Part shown: positions 46,661 to 59,112 of the stretch, in pieces | Numbering within the stretch: the stretch's first letter is position 1 | Layout: each line of letters begins with the position of its first letter | From: Callaeas wilsoni | Taxonomy: Eukaryota; Chordata; Aves; Passeriformes; Callaeidae | Assembly (NCBI GenBank): GCA_013398955.1 | Contig: VWPU01014915.1 | Coordinates: 372,001-436,000 of the forward strand | Length of the DNA stretch: 64,000 bases | Direction: 5' to 3' | Position numbers and translations under genes: made by a program | The notes under the pieces: model-generated | The model's input: the letters and a program-made list of their open reading frames with translations, nothing else | Databases searched by the model: none | What the model was told of the DNA's origin: nothing

Positions 46661-49601
46661 AGAATCACTGCATTTAACTGTGCTTGCTCACAGTACAGTA
46701 CAATGACATGTTGGATGTTATATTCATAAGATTTTATGAAGAAAACCTCTAGGTAAAGGATCTGAAGACCATTCTACTCATATGACAAGTGTGAAAGAAA
46801 AATGTATTTCTGAATGCTTCAAAAGCAAAAAGTAGATATGTTCTGGTTTTGGCAATACTTCTGTAACTCCGGGAGCCAGAACTGCACAAGTATTATCTGG
46901 GCTGTGAGAATTCCACAGAATTATGGAAGACTCGCTTTTGCTTTTTATTTCCTTCCATTGTTGAGTGTTAAGAAATTCCTGACACAGAATGTAGCAAATG
47001 TTTTCAACTTCGGTCCTTGTCAACTCTTCAATAGTTCTGCCTTCTTGTTTAAGAAAATGAATATACACTATGTTTTCATTTGTCTGTTTGACAAATACTC
47101 CTGAATGCTCAATAACTTATCTTTGAAATTAACCTGTCAGAGTGATCATGACACAAATATAATGATGAAACATTACTCTGCTTTAAAGATGAATTTCTGT
47201 AACAGTAATAACTGGCCCCTGGGGCGTTACTGATTGATGAAGCAATACTTCAATAGAAAGTGAACTAATTTATGCGCAGGTCTACAAGAAAAATCTGCAT
47301 ATTCTATGTGAAGATTCATTTGGCTAACCGTGAAAAATATCATGAAGGTTGTAGACTTTGATTTGTGTTTGTTCAAGAGACATGTTAAGATGATGTATAT
47401 ATTAACCTAGAATACAATGAAAATATATGTGCATATATATACACCCTGTTTCTGCATTATACATTATTTCTTTACAATGTTCCACATTAAGATAAGAAGA
47501 ACTTATTTAATTTTGAAAATATCTGGCAGCTAATTGTTAAACTAAAATTCAAGCTTTTATATACTAACAAATTTTACATAGTGAGGAAGTATAAAACACA
47601 TACTGCCAAATTCAAACCCAGAAATGTACTTTCTCTAATGGAATGTTAACAACCTGTAAAGTTAATCTCAATATTCCTCACCTGATTGAGAAAGTACAGG
47701 AATGGTAATAATTATTGCACATAATAGCAGTTGTATGCCCTTACCTTGTTTTAATTCTTGTGATATAGTACAGATTTTGCGCCATATTAGAAGAAATGCG
47801 ACAAGGACATAAGATCTTAAAATAACTCAGTGAAGCTGAACTTCCAAAAGATGTTCCTTCCAAAAACTAGAAGTGAGAATTTTCAGATTTGAAAATCATG
47901 TAGCATAATGATATCTAGTCAATTTCTCTGTGGTTTTTTTTGTTTGGTTTGGTTTGGTTTGGTTTGGTTTGGTTTGGTTTTGAGGGATTGCATCATTGTT
48001 GTTGATTTTACAATTCCATGTAATATAAGCCTATCTGCCAGGGTAGAAATCTATAAATTGCTAATTTGATAGAAAGATAAGAAAGAGCTGAGGTAAGTCA
48101 TGTCCTGGTCTCAATAACTACATTGATCATGTTTCAGCTGCTGTAAGGGAAATGACTTTCTCTGTTACAGAAGCTTGTGCTGTAAGACCTGCATATCTTG
48201 TCATGATACTTTCATTCACTATTTTACTCTTTACACCCTGGTTTTCATCAGATAGCCTAGATAAAAGATTGACTTAAGATTCTGTTGTGTGACAATGCAG
48301 CTGTTCTATGAGGATAATACAGAATGAGGGTTTTAATGTCATTGCCCTGTCTTCAAAGCATAGAACCTGTTTCTTTTGTTAATTAGCTGTAAACTGACAA
48401 CTATTTCCTTAAACTACCTGAACCTGTATACAAGGCACATTCATTTCACCACCACTTCCCTCCCTGCCCCCCTTACCCAAAAAAAAATTGTTAACAAGTG
48501 ATATCTTGCATATATATACATACATATATAATATGTGCATGGAATCAAAAAGCAAAGCTTTTCATATGGGTAGGATGTTCATGTAGGTGAGCTATTACCA
48601 CATTTATGTACATGTGAAACTAAGTGCCAAATGTAAAATGGATGTGTTTCCAACTCTGTTTTACAGAAGACATACAGCTTCTTGAAGTAGTAGGTTTTAT
48701 TTAAGTAGGTTCATAATTTTTGTTATATTTCAGAGAAAATGAAAAGACCCCTTAGCAGGATTTATTGAACAAAGTTCAGTAAGAGTCATCCAATCAGTGG
48801 CTGAAGCTTCTCTCCATCTACTTGAATTTATCCAGGAGTTCATCTCAGCTGCTCATATATAATATATAATTTAGTGGGAACACTGTGTACAGAATTACCT
48901 GTTTTCTATTTTACTCTAATGCTTTTGAAAGAAGCTATTATTTCTGAGGAGAGGAAGAAGCATATATTAATTTTCCTATAATTGCTATCACCAGTTCTTT
49001 AGAATCACAAATGACCTTTTTTCCTTTTGATCAAAAGAATTTGAAATACTTTGAAACTTCAAACTAAAATTCTCTTTATTTCAGACTGTGTATTTTTTGA
49101 GTAACTTTGTCCATCAACATGTATTAAGGAAAAATCTCATGATATTTTGGGATGAGACGGGCTTGTTTGTTTGCTTAATTTTGGTTTTGGGCATAAAATC
49201 ATCTTTGTTTTTATATTATAACCATTTCACAGAATTTAGGGACAAAATAACTAAGGGCAAAAGTTGACCTTTTTTATTTCAAGAAATAAGCCACTGGGCA
49301 TGTAGCTCAATTGAATACTCCTAGTGCAAACTGTTCACGTATACACATGTACAATATCAGACAAGTTATATATCAGTTTAGTAGAAAGAACTAATACTAT
49401 ATAATCCATCACTATTTTTCAAATATTTCCATTCACTTCCCCAGTGAACTCTCTGGCTTACAGACATAGATGGTAGCTGAATTTACACACAATTTACAAA
49501 AGGTTCCTTCAAGTTTCTTCAATGAGATTTTAAAACTCATATGTTTAAAACTGTCCTCACTATTCTCATTATTTTACTGCCAAATTTATGACCCTCATAA
49601 A
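46661..49601. other. Unique AT-rich DNA with simple repeats
   Basis: No gene was recognised. Simple sequence includes AT-rich runs at 47415-47445 and 48509-48536 and the pentamer run at 47942-47981. Confidence 0.5.
47942..47981. repeat. (GTTTG)n microsatellite
   Basis: About seven to eight head-to-tail copies of gtttg lie within a T-rich surround. Such runs are common in bird genomes and are often length-variable. Confidence 0.95.
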
Positions 49602-50156
49602 TGCCATGGTTTAACCCCTGTCAGGAACTAAGCCTCACACAGCCACTCACTTACTTCCCCGCAGTGTTATGGGGAGGCAATTGGAAGGGTAAAGGTGAGA
49701 AAAGTTGTGGGTTGAGATAAAGACTGTTTAATAGGTAAAGCAAAAGCTGTGCATGCAACCAAAGCAAAACTGGGAATTAATTCATCCCTTCCTATGGGCA
49801 TGCAGGTGTTCAGCCATCCCCAGGAAAGCAGGGCTCCATCACACATGATGGTCCTTAGGAATGTCCTGCACTTCCCTCTTCTTCCCCCAGCTCTGAGCAT
49901 GACACCACATGGCCTGGAATATCTTTTGGGTCAGCTGTCCTGGCTCTTTCCCCTCCCAAATCCTTGTGCATCCCCAGCCTCCTTGCTGTTGGGTCAGGGC
50001 AAGCGGCATAAAAGGCCTTGATTCTCGCTAAGCACTGCTCAGAATTAGCTAAAACATCCCTATATTACCAACACCATTTCCAGCACAAATCCAAAACATA
50101 CACCCATACTAGCTACTGTAGAGAAAATCAACTCTACCCCAGCCCAAACCACCACA
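49602..50156 (-). mobile_element. Avian ERV LTR, family A, antisense, TATA region deleted
   Basis: Plus-strand ends are tgccatggtttaacccctg and cagcccaaaccaccaca, so the minus strand reads TG...CA. It aligns end to end with the copy at 2701-3285: agataaagactgtttaatag, ccatccccaggaaagcaggg, gagcatgacaccacatggcc, taagcactgctcagaatta. On the minus strand atgctcag runs straight into agctgggggaag, whereas the 2.7-kb copy has tatataaa between these blocks. No target-site duplication is evident and no internal retroviral genes flank it. Open frames at 49749-50021 and 50018-50317 overlap it and are not genes. Confidence 0.9.
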
Positions 50157-53100
50157 ACCTGTTAAAAAATTACTACACAAATTTGTGTCTGTCTTTAATC
50201 TTCTATGTCAGCTCTCCTGAAGCACATTCTTCTGAACAGATAAACACAGAAATAGAAATAGTGATGCTGATTTTCTTACATTTGTTACACAAATGTTTCT
50301 ATGAAGCAAATATTTGAATATCCAGCAAAACACATTTCCTGTTTCCCTAATAGTTTCCCTAAACTATTACAGGATTACGCTCTTTCCACTTTACATAGTT
50401 TTTCCATGTGCCATTTAGCAGAGATCTGTGTCAGCTGAGGAACAATGGAGAGGGACAGGGCAAGGACACTGCCTCTTCAAGGATCTTCTCTCAGTCTGGA
50501 GCCTGCCTGGGATGAATATGGACAAAATCTCTGCCTCCCTCTTTGTATGTAGTCTGGACGTACCTTTTCCCACAGCATGTAAAGCCTCTGTAGAGTCCGG
50601 GGACTTCCCTTGAGGGCAGTGTGAGGATGAGTGGATGAAAATCTTCTTTGTGCTCCCTATGTTCTTCTCCCTACTTCTGTGCAGCATTACAAAGGTTCAT
50701 CTTGTCCTTAAGCTGGTAGTCATAGGGTACTTTTTATTGTGTTCTTTAGACAGGCGCTATAACTGCTTTAGAGAGTGAGAAGTTTAAACTGTGCCATTTT
50801 TTGGTGAAATAAATAATGAGCAAACACCTAAATTAAGACAAAATATTGTCTCCAACATAAAAAATAAATATAATTTTGTTCAAGCTGGAACTTGGACTGT
50901 CTTGCTCAATGTGTTTCCTGTGGTGGGCTGACTTTGCCTGAAAAGTGGCTTCTTTCACACAACTGAAGAGTGTTTTGGCAGCTCTATGATCTGGATATTG
51001 CCTGCTCCAATCTGTCTGCCAGATCACACTGTGAAATTTGAAACAGAAATCTAAATTAGTATCACAGAGGATGTTAGTATTAAAAAAGGACACTACACAT
51101 ACTAATATTCCAGCCTGCATGGGAAACTGAAATTACATGAAGATACATATATTTTTGCTATGCTCAAGATTTTAAGGTGCTCTTCTCTGTAAATAGAATC
51201 TAGAATGGAAAAAGGGATTTGTCCTGAATGAAGTCTTGACCAGTGCCCAGGCACAAAATATTAGGCTATATATACCTTTCTATTAAAAAATGCATTTGAG
51301 AAGTATAAATGTGTAAAAATTGCGCACTGCTGCATAAAAACAGTAAAAAATATAGAGCATGCAGATATTTATGCTTTAGGGTGTAAGTCAAACACTAGAC
51401 TGCTCAAGGTCAGGAATATATTTTCCCTCTGGTCAGTTATGCATTACGGAATTTTCTTGACCTTTCACAAAACCATTGGATGTTACTCATTTTTCAGAAT
51501 AGCAAACTGGACCAACCGAACTATTGGTTTAAGCTAAAAAGGCACTTCTGCAAATTCTGCAGCACTAGCAATTTCTGCCTTACATCAGAGGTATGACTTT
51601 CTCAAACAAGCAGCACAATAAGAGCAGAAATACACCTTGGCATTTGCCTGCATAGCAAATTGCAGTGACCTATATTTGTCTTCTGGAACCAATTCTCAGC
51701 AGCCTCTGTAATGATCAAATTGATGGTTTAAAGGTATGGATCACTGGAAGTAATAAAATATGATGTTTCCCTTGTATTTCAGCTTTGAAATGGTTGAGAA
51801 TTTGTGGCATGTAGCCACCAAAAATACATCACAATAATTTTCTGAATTTAATGACTTGTGGTTATGTAATCCCTCAAATACGCCAGTAGCAATCTTTTTA
51901 AAACTGATTGATTTTGACCCATGGCTTTCTCTATGGTTTCTTCTGTATAAAACAGCTCTTCAAAATGTTCTTCAACTTGATCTTTATGGTATACATTTTA
52001 TTTTTATTTCCAATTGCCATTTCTTTTAAAATGGCAGGCACTTAGTGCCTTACAGGATTGCTTCTTGGGCACAAGTGACATTACTGTGGTGTGCTGCTGC
52101 ACTGACATCTCTTATACTTAGTGTGATTCCTAAGCCAAGCAGCATAGCCAGAAGAGAGAGCTGGCCTAATTAATATTAAAGTAGCTGTGTATCTGCCCTT
52201 TATTTCACTTTGTGACTACACATCTCATGTACTTCTCTTCCTCTTGAAATAATCCCCAAAACACCCTCACAAAAGAGTTTGACACAGCCGTTTCTGACTG
52301 CACAGTTAGGAGGACTGTACAAGCTGCAGCAACTCATATTTTGTGCATCCAGAAACACACAAGCCTTTAGCACATTCTCAAGTACCATGGATTATGGCAA
52401 ACTGTAATCTAGATTTCACCTGAAAGTAAATTCTTCTCTTACGCATCTCAGATGTCTCAGATTCCCAGGAGAGATCCTTCCTTTAGTACTAGTTATCCAG
52501 TCTCTTGGCAAACAATTGCAACAGAAACCTTCATTACCTAACTGTGAAGAGTCATAGCAATACCCACCATGCCTGACAGGTCTGAAGGTAGCAGCAGTCT
52601 CCTCGTGGAACTGATTTTAGTATGAGCACTCACACAGCCTTTGCAGAAACAATTTATGCAGTTGTAATACAGAAGAGGAAGGTCCAGAAGGAAAAAACAG
52701 ACTAGAATGACCCAGACTATAAAATCAGAACCATTTTTTAAGAAGTCTAATTTTTCACTGTGTTCCCAGAGTTTTATTTATTCTTATTCTCAATGGAGGG
52801 ATTAATTTCCAACATGACTGGGTACTGTGTTCTGTGGCTCCTGACAGAGTGTTCTGCAAGAAGATGCAGAAACAGTTAGGAAGACACATGATGAGATGTG
52901 GTGCCTGAGGGTGAGAAGCACTGCTCACCAGTTTTCCAGGGCTGATAAGGGTTCGTGTTTCTATGATATTGTGTATGTGCAAATGTAAAACAAGGGAACC
53001 CTGTCATCAGAGAATTAAATGTGACTTCAGACAAAGAGACACTAACTGAAAAATGGACACTATTCTTTACTTATGAAAGCAGAAGTGTAATGGACCACTA

Positions 53101-55705
53101 AAACAAAAGCTGAAGGAGTACATCCATGCAAAATATTTGACCTGTGCCAAATACAACTGATACAGCACAGTGGTTATCTGTGTGAGAGAGCCTAGAATAT
53201 CAGGATACTTTTTATACTCAGGAAAGATTTTTTTTCCCAGTTCTTGGTAGACATAATTTTTGCATTTTTGAGCAATCATGAAGAATAACATTCCTCATTT
53301 TTAGCTGCATTAATTTTTAAAATCCCTCTCTGTCTTTTGTATAAAACTTATTTTATCTTAGCAGTACCAGCTGGCATACTGAAGTTTTTCATGTATTACA
53401 TAATGCATATATCATGGACTGGATTTTTTCATTTTGTTACACAAAAGAAGATCCTGTTGTATGTGATAAAAACCTGGAAGTAGGACTGTATAAGCTGTAG
53501 CTACAGTGTCTACTATACCTTTCAAGATTTTCTTGTTGCAGCCTTCTTTGGGGTGAGGGTAGGTATTTAATAGTCAAACACAGTCTACAAATCATGCCCT
53601 TCTGATGACCAAATGTATTGAATACGCTCAGCAGATGCTGAAGCCCCCAAGTTAGGCAGTGGGTCTGGTTGCAAATGTAATTCTGACAATTTAACAGTGA
53701 ATTATTTATTTAAAATGGAAAGCTAACCTTCTGGTTCTGCAAATTATAAACCTACCAAATTAGATCTGGCATATTTCCCCATTCTCTCTCAAACCTTACA
53801 AATATTCATGTCGCCTGATGCTGTTACAAGTCAATATCACTCTAGGAAGTGTGTTTATTTTTATTAGATTCATCTCATCCCATATGTTCCCTTGCAGTTG
53901 TTTCCACCCGTTGGGAGCCATAGTACACACTTTTAATTCTGACTAGATAAGATCCTTCCGTGAGAATCAGCCCTAGATATTTTAGCCCTCTGAATCTCAG
54001 CTGAATGTTTGTTTAATTAAGTGTAAGTCCTAATGAGAAACTACAGCTTTACACTTAATGAGAAAAGGAGGAAGAAAGGGCCTGTTGGAATCCTCCAGCA
54101 TCAGCTGTTACCTAAGACAAGCTCTGACCTGCTGGAAACTCCCATGTTACTATGACCCAGTCCCTTTCTTTTATGAACAGAAGGACAGCAAACTGAGCCA
54201 TAAAACTCTCTCTTATTTAAAATCCTTCAGTTTGATCAAGTAGAAATATGATAGTGTAAAATGGATGCTGGAGAAGGGCAACACCCATAATTTATACTTT
54301 AAATAGAGTGATGGGAGACTGGCCTGTGATCTGCTTTGCATTTTAGAGTGAAGGACCTATGCATTTCAGAGTGAAGGAACTATACACTTTCAATATTTGA
54401 GTGACAAATATTTTATTAAAAAATTGCCGATTTGTGAAAATAATCTTGAAACTAAAAACTGACATTTTTGGCTCATCTGAGGCAGCAGGCCATGTAATTA
54501 TGGAGACTTGAGTCAAGATTAGAAGATGACATAACAGTTACTTCTGTGATTTTAAATTTACCTATACCTGAAGGAGAATTCAGTAGTGATGACATAATGG
54601 CTCTTCACGGTAAAAAATGCATTACCACAATGCATTTCATACATATTAATATTTCTTAACAAAAACAATAATATTTTTTAACATCAAGCAGTGGCAAGTT
54701 ACTTATGATACTACCTTTTGCAGAACCTACTTTAAACCAAAATGATTAACAATGCCATCAACAATACCTTCCATGGTAGTACCATATTGTGGCAGTTTAA
54801 ATACTGTGCTTCAAGCTGGGGAAATGTGAGGCAAAATGTAAATTATCATATAATTTTTATTCCAACTCTCTCTGTTTTTTCCTCCTGCCTATCAAAAAAT
54901 ATAAAGCACCAAACTGAAGAAGTGAATGGATGGCAGTATTGATTCTGTCCATAGATGCAAAGCAGCAATGAAATCTGCATTAGTTCTTGCTTGTAGTATT
55001 ATTGATGTATGGTTTGGGATACCTTTGTGGTAGAGTCGACCATCTTCCTCCTGGTTTCAATCTGCAGCACCTCCATTGCTAAGACAGGATAGACACCTGA
55101 ACGAGGGCCCTAGGGAAAAGGCAACAAGACCCCCTGGATCTATTGAGAAAGGGTCAGCTGGAATTTGTATCTTTCTATATGATGTCTTCAATTTGTCATA
55201 TACACTGTTACTATAACTTTTGGCTCACTTTAGAGACTTTTTATATCATCTGGCTATTACTGTAATGGGATATTGTTTTGTTCCAAGTTATTAACCAGAT
55301 TTTTAAAATACCTCAAATTTTGGAAAAAGGTGCACAGAGGTGCACACAAACATAGATGTTTGTCGACTACCTATGAAGTTTTAGACCGTCAAGGGACATG
55401 GAAGTGGTTTGAGAGACCTCTTGATTGTGGCCAAGAAAGCTACAAGTTCTTTTGCTGAATCGCAATGCTGAGTCCCAGTGGGACCCAGCAGCCAAACAGC
55501 TCCTTTCATAGCATGTTTCAGTAAGAGTATGTGGAAGGAAAGAGTCTGCTTTTTTAAAGTACTTGATCAAGGGCATTTTTGACTGCAGCAAGAGAGAAGT
55601 AAAATAGAAAGCTATAAACAAGGACATAGAGGGCCACCACTCATATTAATTGATGAGCTATCAAGAAATTATGGGTGCAACTTTCAGGAAGCTCAGCCTG
55701 AACTT
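50157..55705. other. Unique DNA, partly GC-richer at 50.4-50.7 kb
   Basis: No gene or repeat family was recognised. The stretch 50410-50690 is richer in G+C and open on both strands (about 60 codons plus, 90 codons minus) but shows no motif I know. The remainder is AT-rich. Confidence 0.45.
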
Positions 55706-56483
55706 TGTAACTGGTGAGACTGTAAACCGGGAGGATCCTAGACTGGGAGGGGTGTGGGAATCTATATAGCGCTGTACAAATCTATAGGGAATGCACTGGG
55801 AGAAGAGGGAGCTGGGAGGAACAAATAGAGGAGTAGACATAAAGGTACAAAAGGGGCCAGTTCTGTGTAAAACAGAGCTGGTCAGTGTGCTTGTCTGATT
55901 GAATTCTGCACCTGATCACTGCTGTCTGTCCTACCTTCTTTCAAAATCTTTTTCTATGATATCTGTCCGCATAATCCCACTCTATCCTCTGTTTGTACAT
56001 GTTGCAAAGACTCAGTGCCAGCTACCAGTGAGACCTGTATGCGTGCAAGTGAAAATTGCTGCCAGATCCTGGAGCCAGACCAGGTTGTGGGTGACCCTGA
56101 TCTGTGGTGTCAGCTGTGGGAGCAAGTGGGGTCTCAGTGTCAATGACTGGAATGAGTGGGTTCTTCAACCTCCACTTGTGGGTGGAGAACAATGCAGGTC
56201 CCAAAACCAGCTACTGAGGGGACAGGTGTGAGCAGGTGAGGGGATTAGTGCTGGTGGCTGAAACAAGACCTGACGCTACAGTCTATTTTCTAAGTGCTAG
56301 CTGCTGAGGAAAATGAGTGCCTGTATCTTTCCCAGACCAGGTGGCGGGTGGGGCGTGTGTGTGAGTGCATATTAGCTGGGAAGACTCAGCCTGGACCAGC
56401 TGATGAGTAGTGGGGCCTTGGGTTGATGCTCCAGCCCTTTTTTATATTTAGACCCAAAATGTTTACCTGGGTGCAACCCTACA
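55706..56483 (+). mobile_element. Probable ERVL-like LTR
   Basis: A possible start tgtaactggtgagactgt leads into a U3-like stretch with a tatatag element near 55762. gtacaaaaggggccagttct, gattgaattctgcacctgat and cactgctgtctgtcctacc follow, then a decayed polyadenylation zone (ttcaaaatctttttctatga). A long GC-richer U5 with ggtgtcagctgtgggagcaa and ccaggtggcgggtggggcgt comes next, and the end is ttacctgggtgcaaccctac plus a. This order matches an avian class III-type LTR with long U5 as I remember it. The flanks aactt and atttc do not give a convincing duplication. Confidence 0.55.
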
Positions 56484-58409
56484 ATTTCTCCTCTGAACAC
56501 ACCACAAAATAGTCCCTATGCTTTAACTGATGCCTGGACTACAGCAATTGTCCTCATAGCCTGTTCAGTCCTATTCTATTTACCTCTCCCTTAAAGGAAT
56601 GGAAATAATTTCATACCATTATGATATGAATGAGCACACATGTCAATTCATTTTTCTTTAATTGCAGCCTGTCTATGACTGAACAGGTTGTTTGTGACTC
56701 ACAGGAGTGTGCTCTTGTGCTTTGTGTTTCAGAATCTCAGAATCCTCCCACTCCCCCGGTGAAGATCACTGACCTACATAGGAGTTTCTCTGCCTTCCAA
56801 CTAGAGTACGGTCAGTGTTTATATAGCATCCAGCAAACTAAGTCCTGTTCATGAAACATTCTTCTGGCGATTTGACACAACACAATGAGACAGTAATATT
56901 AATAACAACAAAGAGAAATAAATTCTATTATCATTTTAAGATTTCCTTTAATTAAACAACTTGACATCTATTCCATTTTTATCAACATTCATAAGATCCT
57001 GTAAAAAGAATATTCAAACATATTTTAAAAATTCAAACACTAAATGATGCATTGCACTGGTATACTATTACTTTTTCTGATATTTTTTAAAATAGCACAT
57101 AGGGAATATTACATTTACTACATTGTACTTACTCTAATTTTCACACATTTTCCATGTTTTAGAAATCCTCTTGTGGCAAACACACTGAAATAATTTTAGA
57201 TGTTTCCCACTTCTCTTACATAAGATCTAAGCATCATATTTTATATAGTTGATTTAAGTTACTGCACATTATCTCAATAAATAGAACATTAAAAGCAATG
57301 TGTTTGTCAGGATACAAAACTGGAAAAAAGAGTACTGATAATTTTAATTTCTTTATATCTACAGAAATCACCATTCCACAAACTGTTCTTAAAAAATGGA
57401 AAACATTTAATTCCCTAGAATGTTGTCAAAGGCTTTTTCTTAACACCAATCACAATTCTTTCCTATTTTGAAGTTTTAATTCATTGTAGTCAGACCACAG
57501 AAATCCTCTTGTCTCTCTTCAGTATAATTGCATAATTTTAGTAGGAAATTTAATCCTCTTTATCATCACAGTTACCATTTAATTTAATAGACATGAGAAT
57601 TATCAGTTCCATTATTACTATTATTATTGTAGTTCTCAAAAGTCCCATTTCAGATCTAATATATATGTGAACATGTTCATGTCCACAAAAGTTTACAATC
57701 TAAAGCAACAACCAGACATTTGATACAATTGGACAGATGTAGTAAGAAACCACCACTTTCCTCATTACAAAATTTTAGTATAAGGTCCACTCTGGTATCC
57801 CCACCATCTTTCAGCTTAGAGGGCTGGTTCAAAATAGCTCAGGAAAGCTTTGAACGTTATTGCTTCAGGAACACCAGCACATTGTTACAAAGACGAGAAG
57901 TCAAATCTTTCATATCATGTTTACCATGCAAAATGGGTGATATTCAGCTGTTTACAGTGAGCTTCAGGATGGAAACCCCATAATAAGTATTAAGGATGTT
58001 CATATAGGTATAGATAAAACAAAATCTTTCTTTCACTAAAACATCCATCAAAATCTAAGAGACGTTTCAATTACCTTTTTAATGTGAAATTATTATTCTT
58101 TATACATCCTTGAACTTCCTGAAAGGGAAATTTACATAAGGGTATAACAAATATTATTACCATTGCTGGGTAGAGCCTGTGGACAAATATAAGAAGGTTT
58201 TGGATAATCTTGTACAATTTTGGAGTAAAATTCAACTGCTAAGCTTTTTGCATCCATTAGATGTGTTTTAAATGGATTTTTACATAAGATTCAGGAACTT
58301 ACATATTGTAAGAGTTTATGAGAATTACCCTCTGTAACTATTGTACTTTAATGTAAATCTTTAATAAATTTTATTGTGATTATTAAAACCCAGAAATTCT
58401 TGCTGTGTG
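56484..58409. other. Unique AT-rich DNA
   Basis: No gene or repeat was recognised before the CR1. Confidence 0.5.
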
Positions 58410-59112
58410 ATGGAGTTTGGGGTGGGGGGGGCGGAACAGGAGCACAACACCGAGCTGGAAAGCGGCCTGGCAGAAAAAAACATACAGGTCTTGGTGGACA
58501 CCTGGTTCAAAATTAGCCAGCAATGTGCTCTTGCTGCAAAGAAGGTAAATGGTGTCCTGGACAGCATTTGGCAAAGTATTGCTGTCTGGCTGAGGGGTGT
58601 GATCCTCCCCTTTGCCTCAGCACTGGTGAGGCCACACAGGAGTGGTGTGTCCAGTTCTGGATGTGGATGTACTGGAGAGGGTCCAATGAAGGGCCACAAA
58701 GATGTTGAAGGGACATCCTTCCCTGTGAGAAAAAGCTGAAAGAGCAGGGAGTGTTCAGCCTGAAAAAGAGAAGACGGCTCAGGGTAATCATGTCAAGGTA
58801 TTTAAACACCTGATGAGAGGGTGAAGAGAGGACAGAGCCAGGCTCTTTTCAGTGGTGCCCATGACAGGACCAGAGGCAATGGGCACAAACTGAAACACAG
58901 GAGGTTCCCTCTGAACACCAGGAAACACCTTCTCACTGAGAGGGCGACTGAGCACTGGCACAGGCTGTCCAGAGAGGTTATGGGGTCTCCATCCTTAGAG
59001 ATATTAAAAAGCCATCTGATCATGGGCCTGGACAAGGTGCTTTAGGTGGCTCTGGTTGGACCAAATGATCTTCAGAGGTCCCATTCCAGCCTCAACCTTT
59101 CTGTGGTTCTTT
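58410..59112 (+). mobile_element. CR1 LINE 3' fragment, sense
   Basis: A G-run (58421-58434) is followed by the CR1 ORF2 tail. One frame reads EKNIQVLVDTWFKISQQCAL (from about 58470) and continues to ALVRPH. After frameshifts another reads DRTRGNGHKLKHRRFPLNTR (from about 58863) and EHWHRLSREV. The 3' UTR carries ggccactgg-like and ggttggaccaaatgatcttc, ending at tccagcctcaacctttctgt plus ggttct. This subfamily differs from the 35.8-kb copy (HKLKHRRFPLNTR against the more common GLKLRQGRFRLDIRK type). Deletions and frameshifts make it dead. Confidence 0.93.

Noticed and set aside
47942..47981. Regular short repeats that could be mistaken for an array
   Set aside because: It is a plain pentanucleotide microsatellite without spacers. 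No CRISPR-like organisation exists anywhere in the window.
55020..55065. A-box- and B-box-like words (tggtagagtcgacc and ggtttcaatc) suggesting a tRNA
   Set aside because: The two words are about 26 bases apart where a tRNA needs about 45, and no cloverleaf can form.
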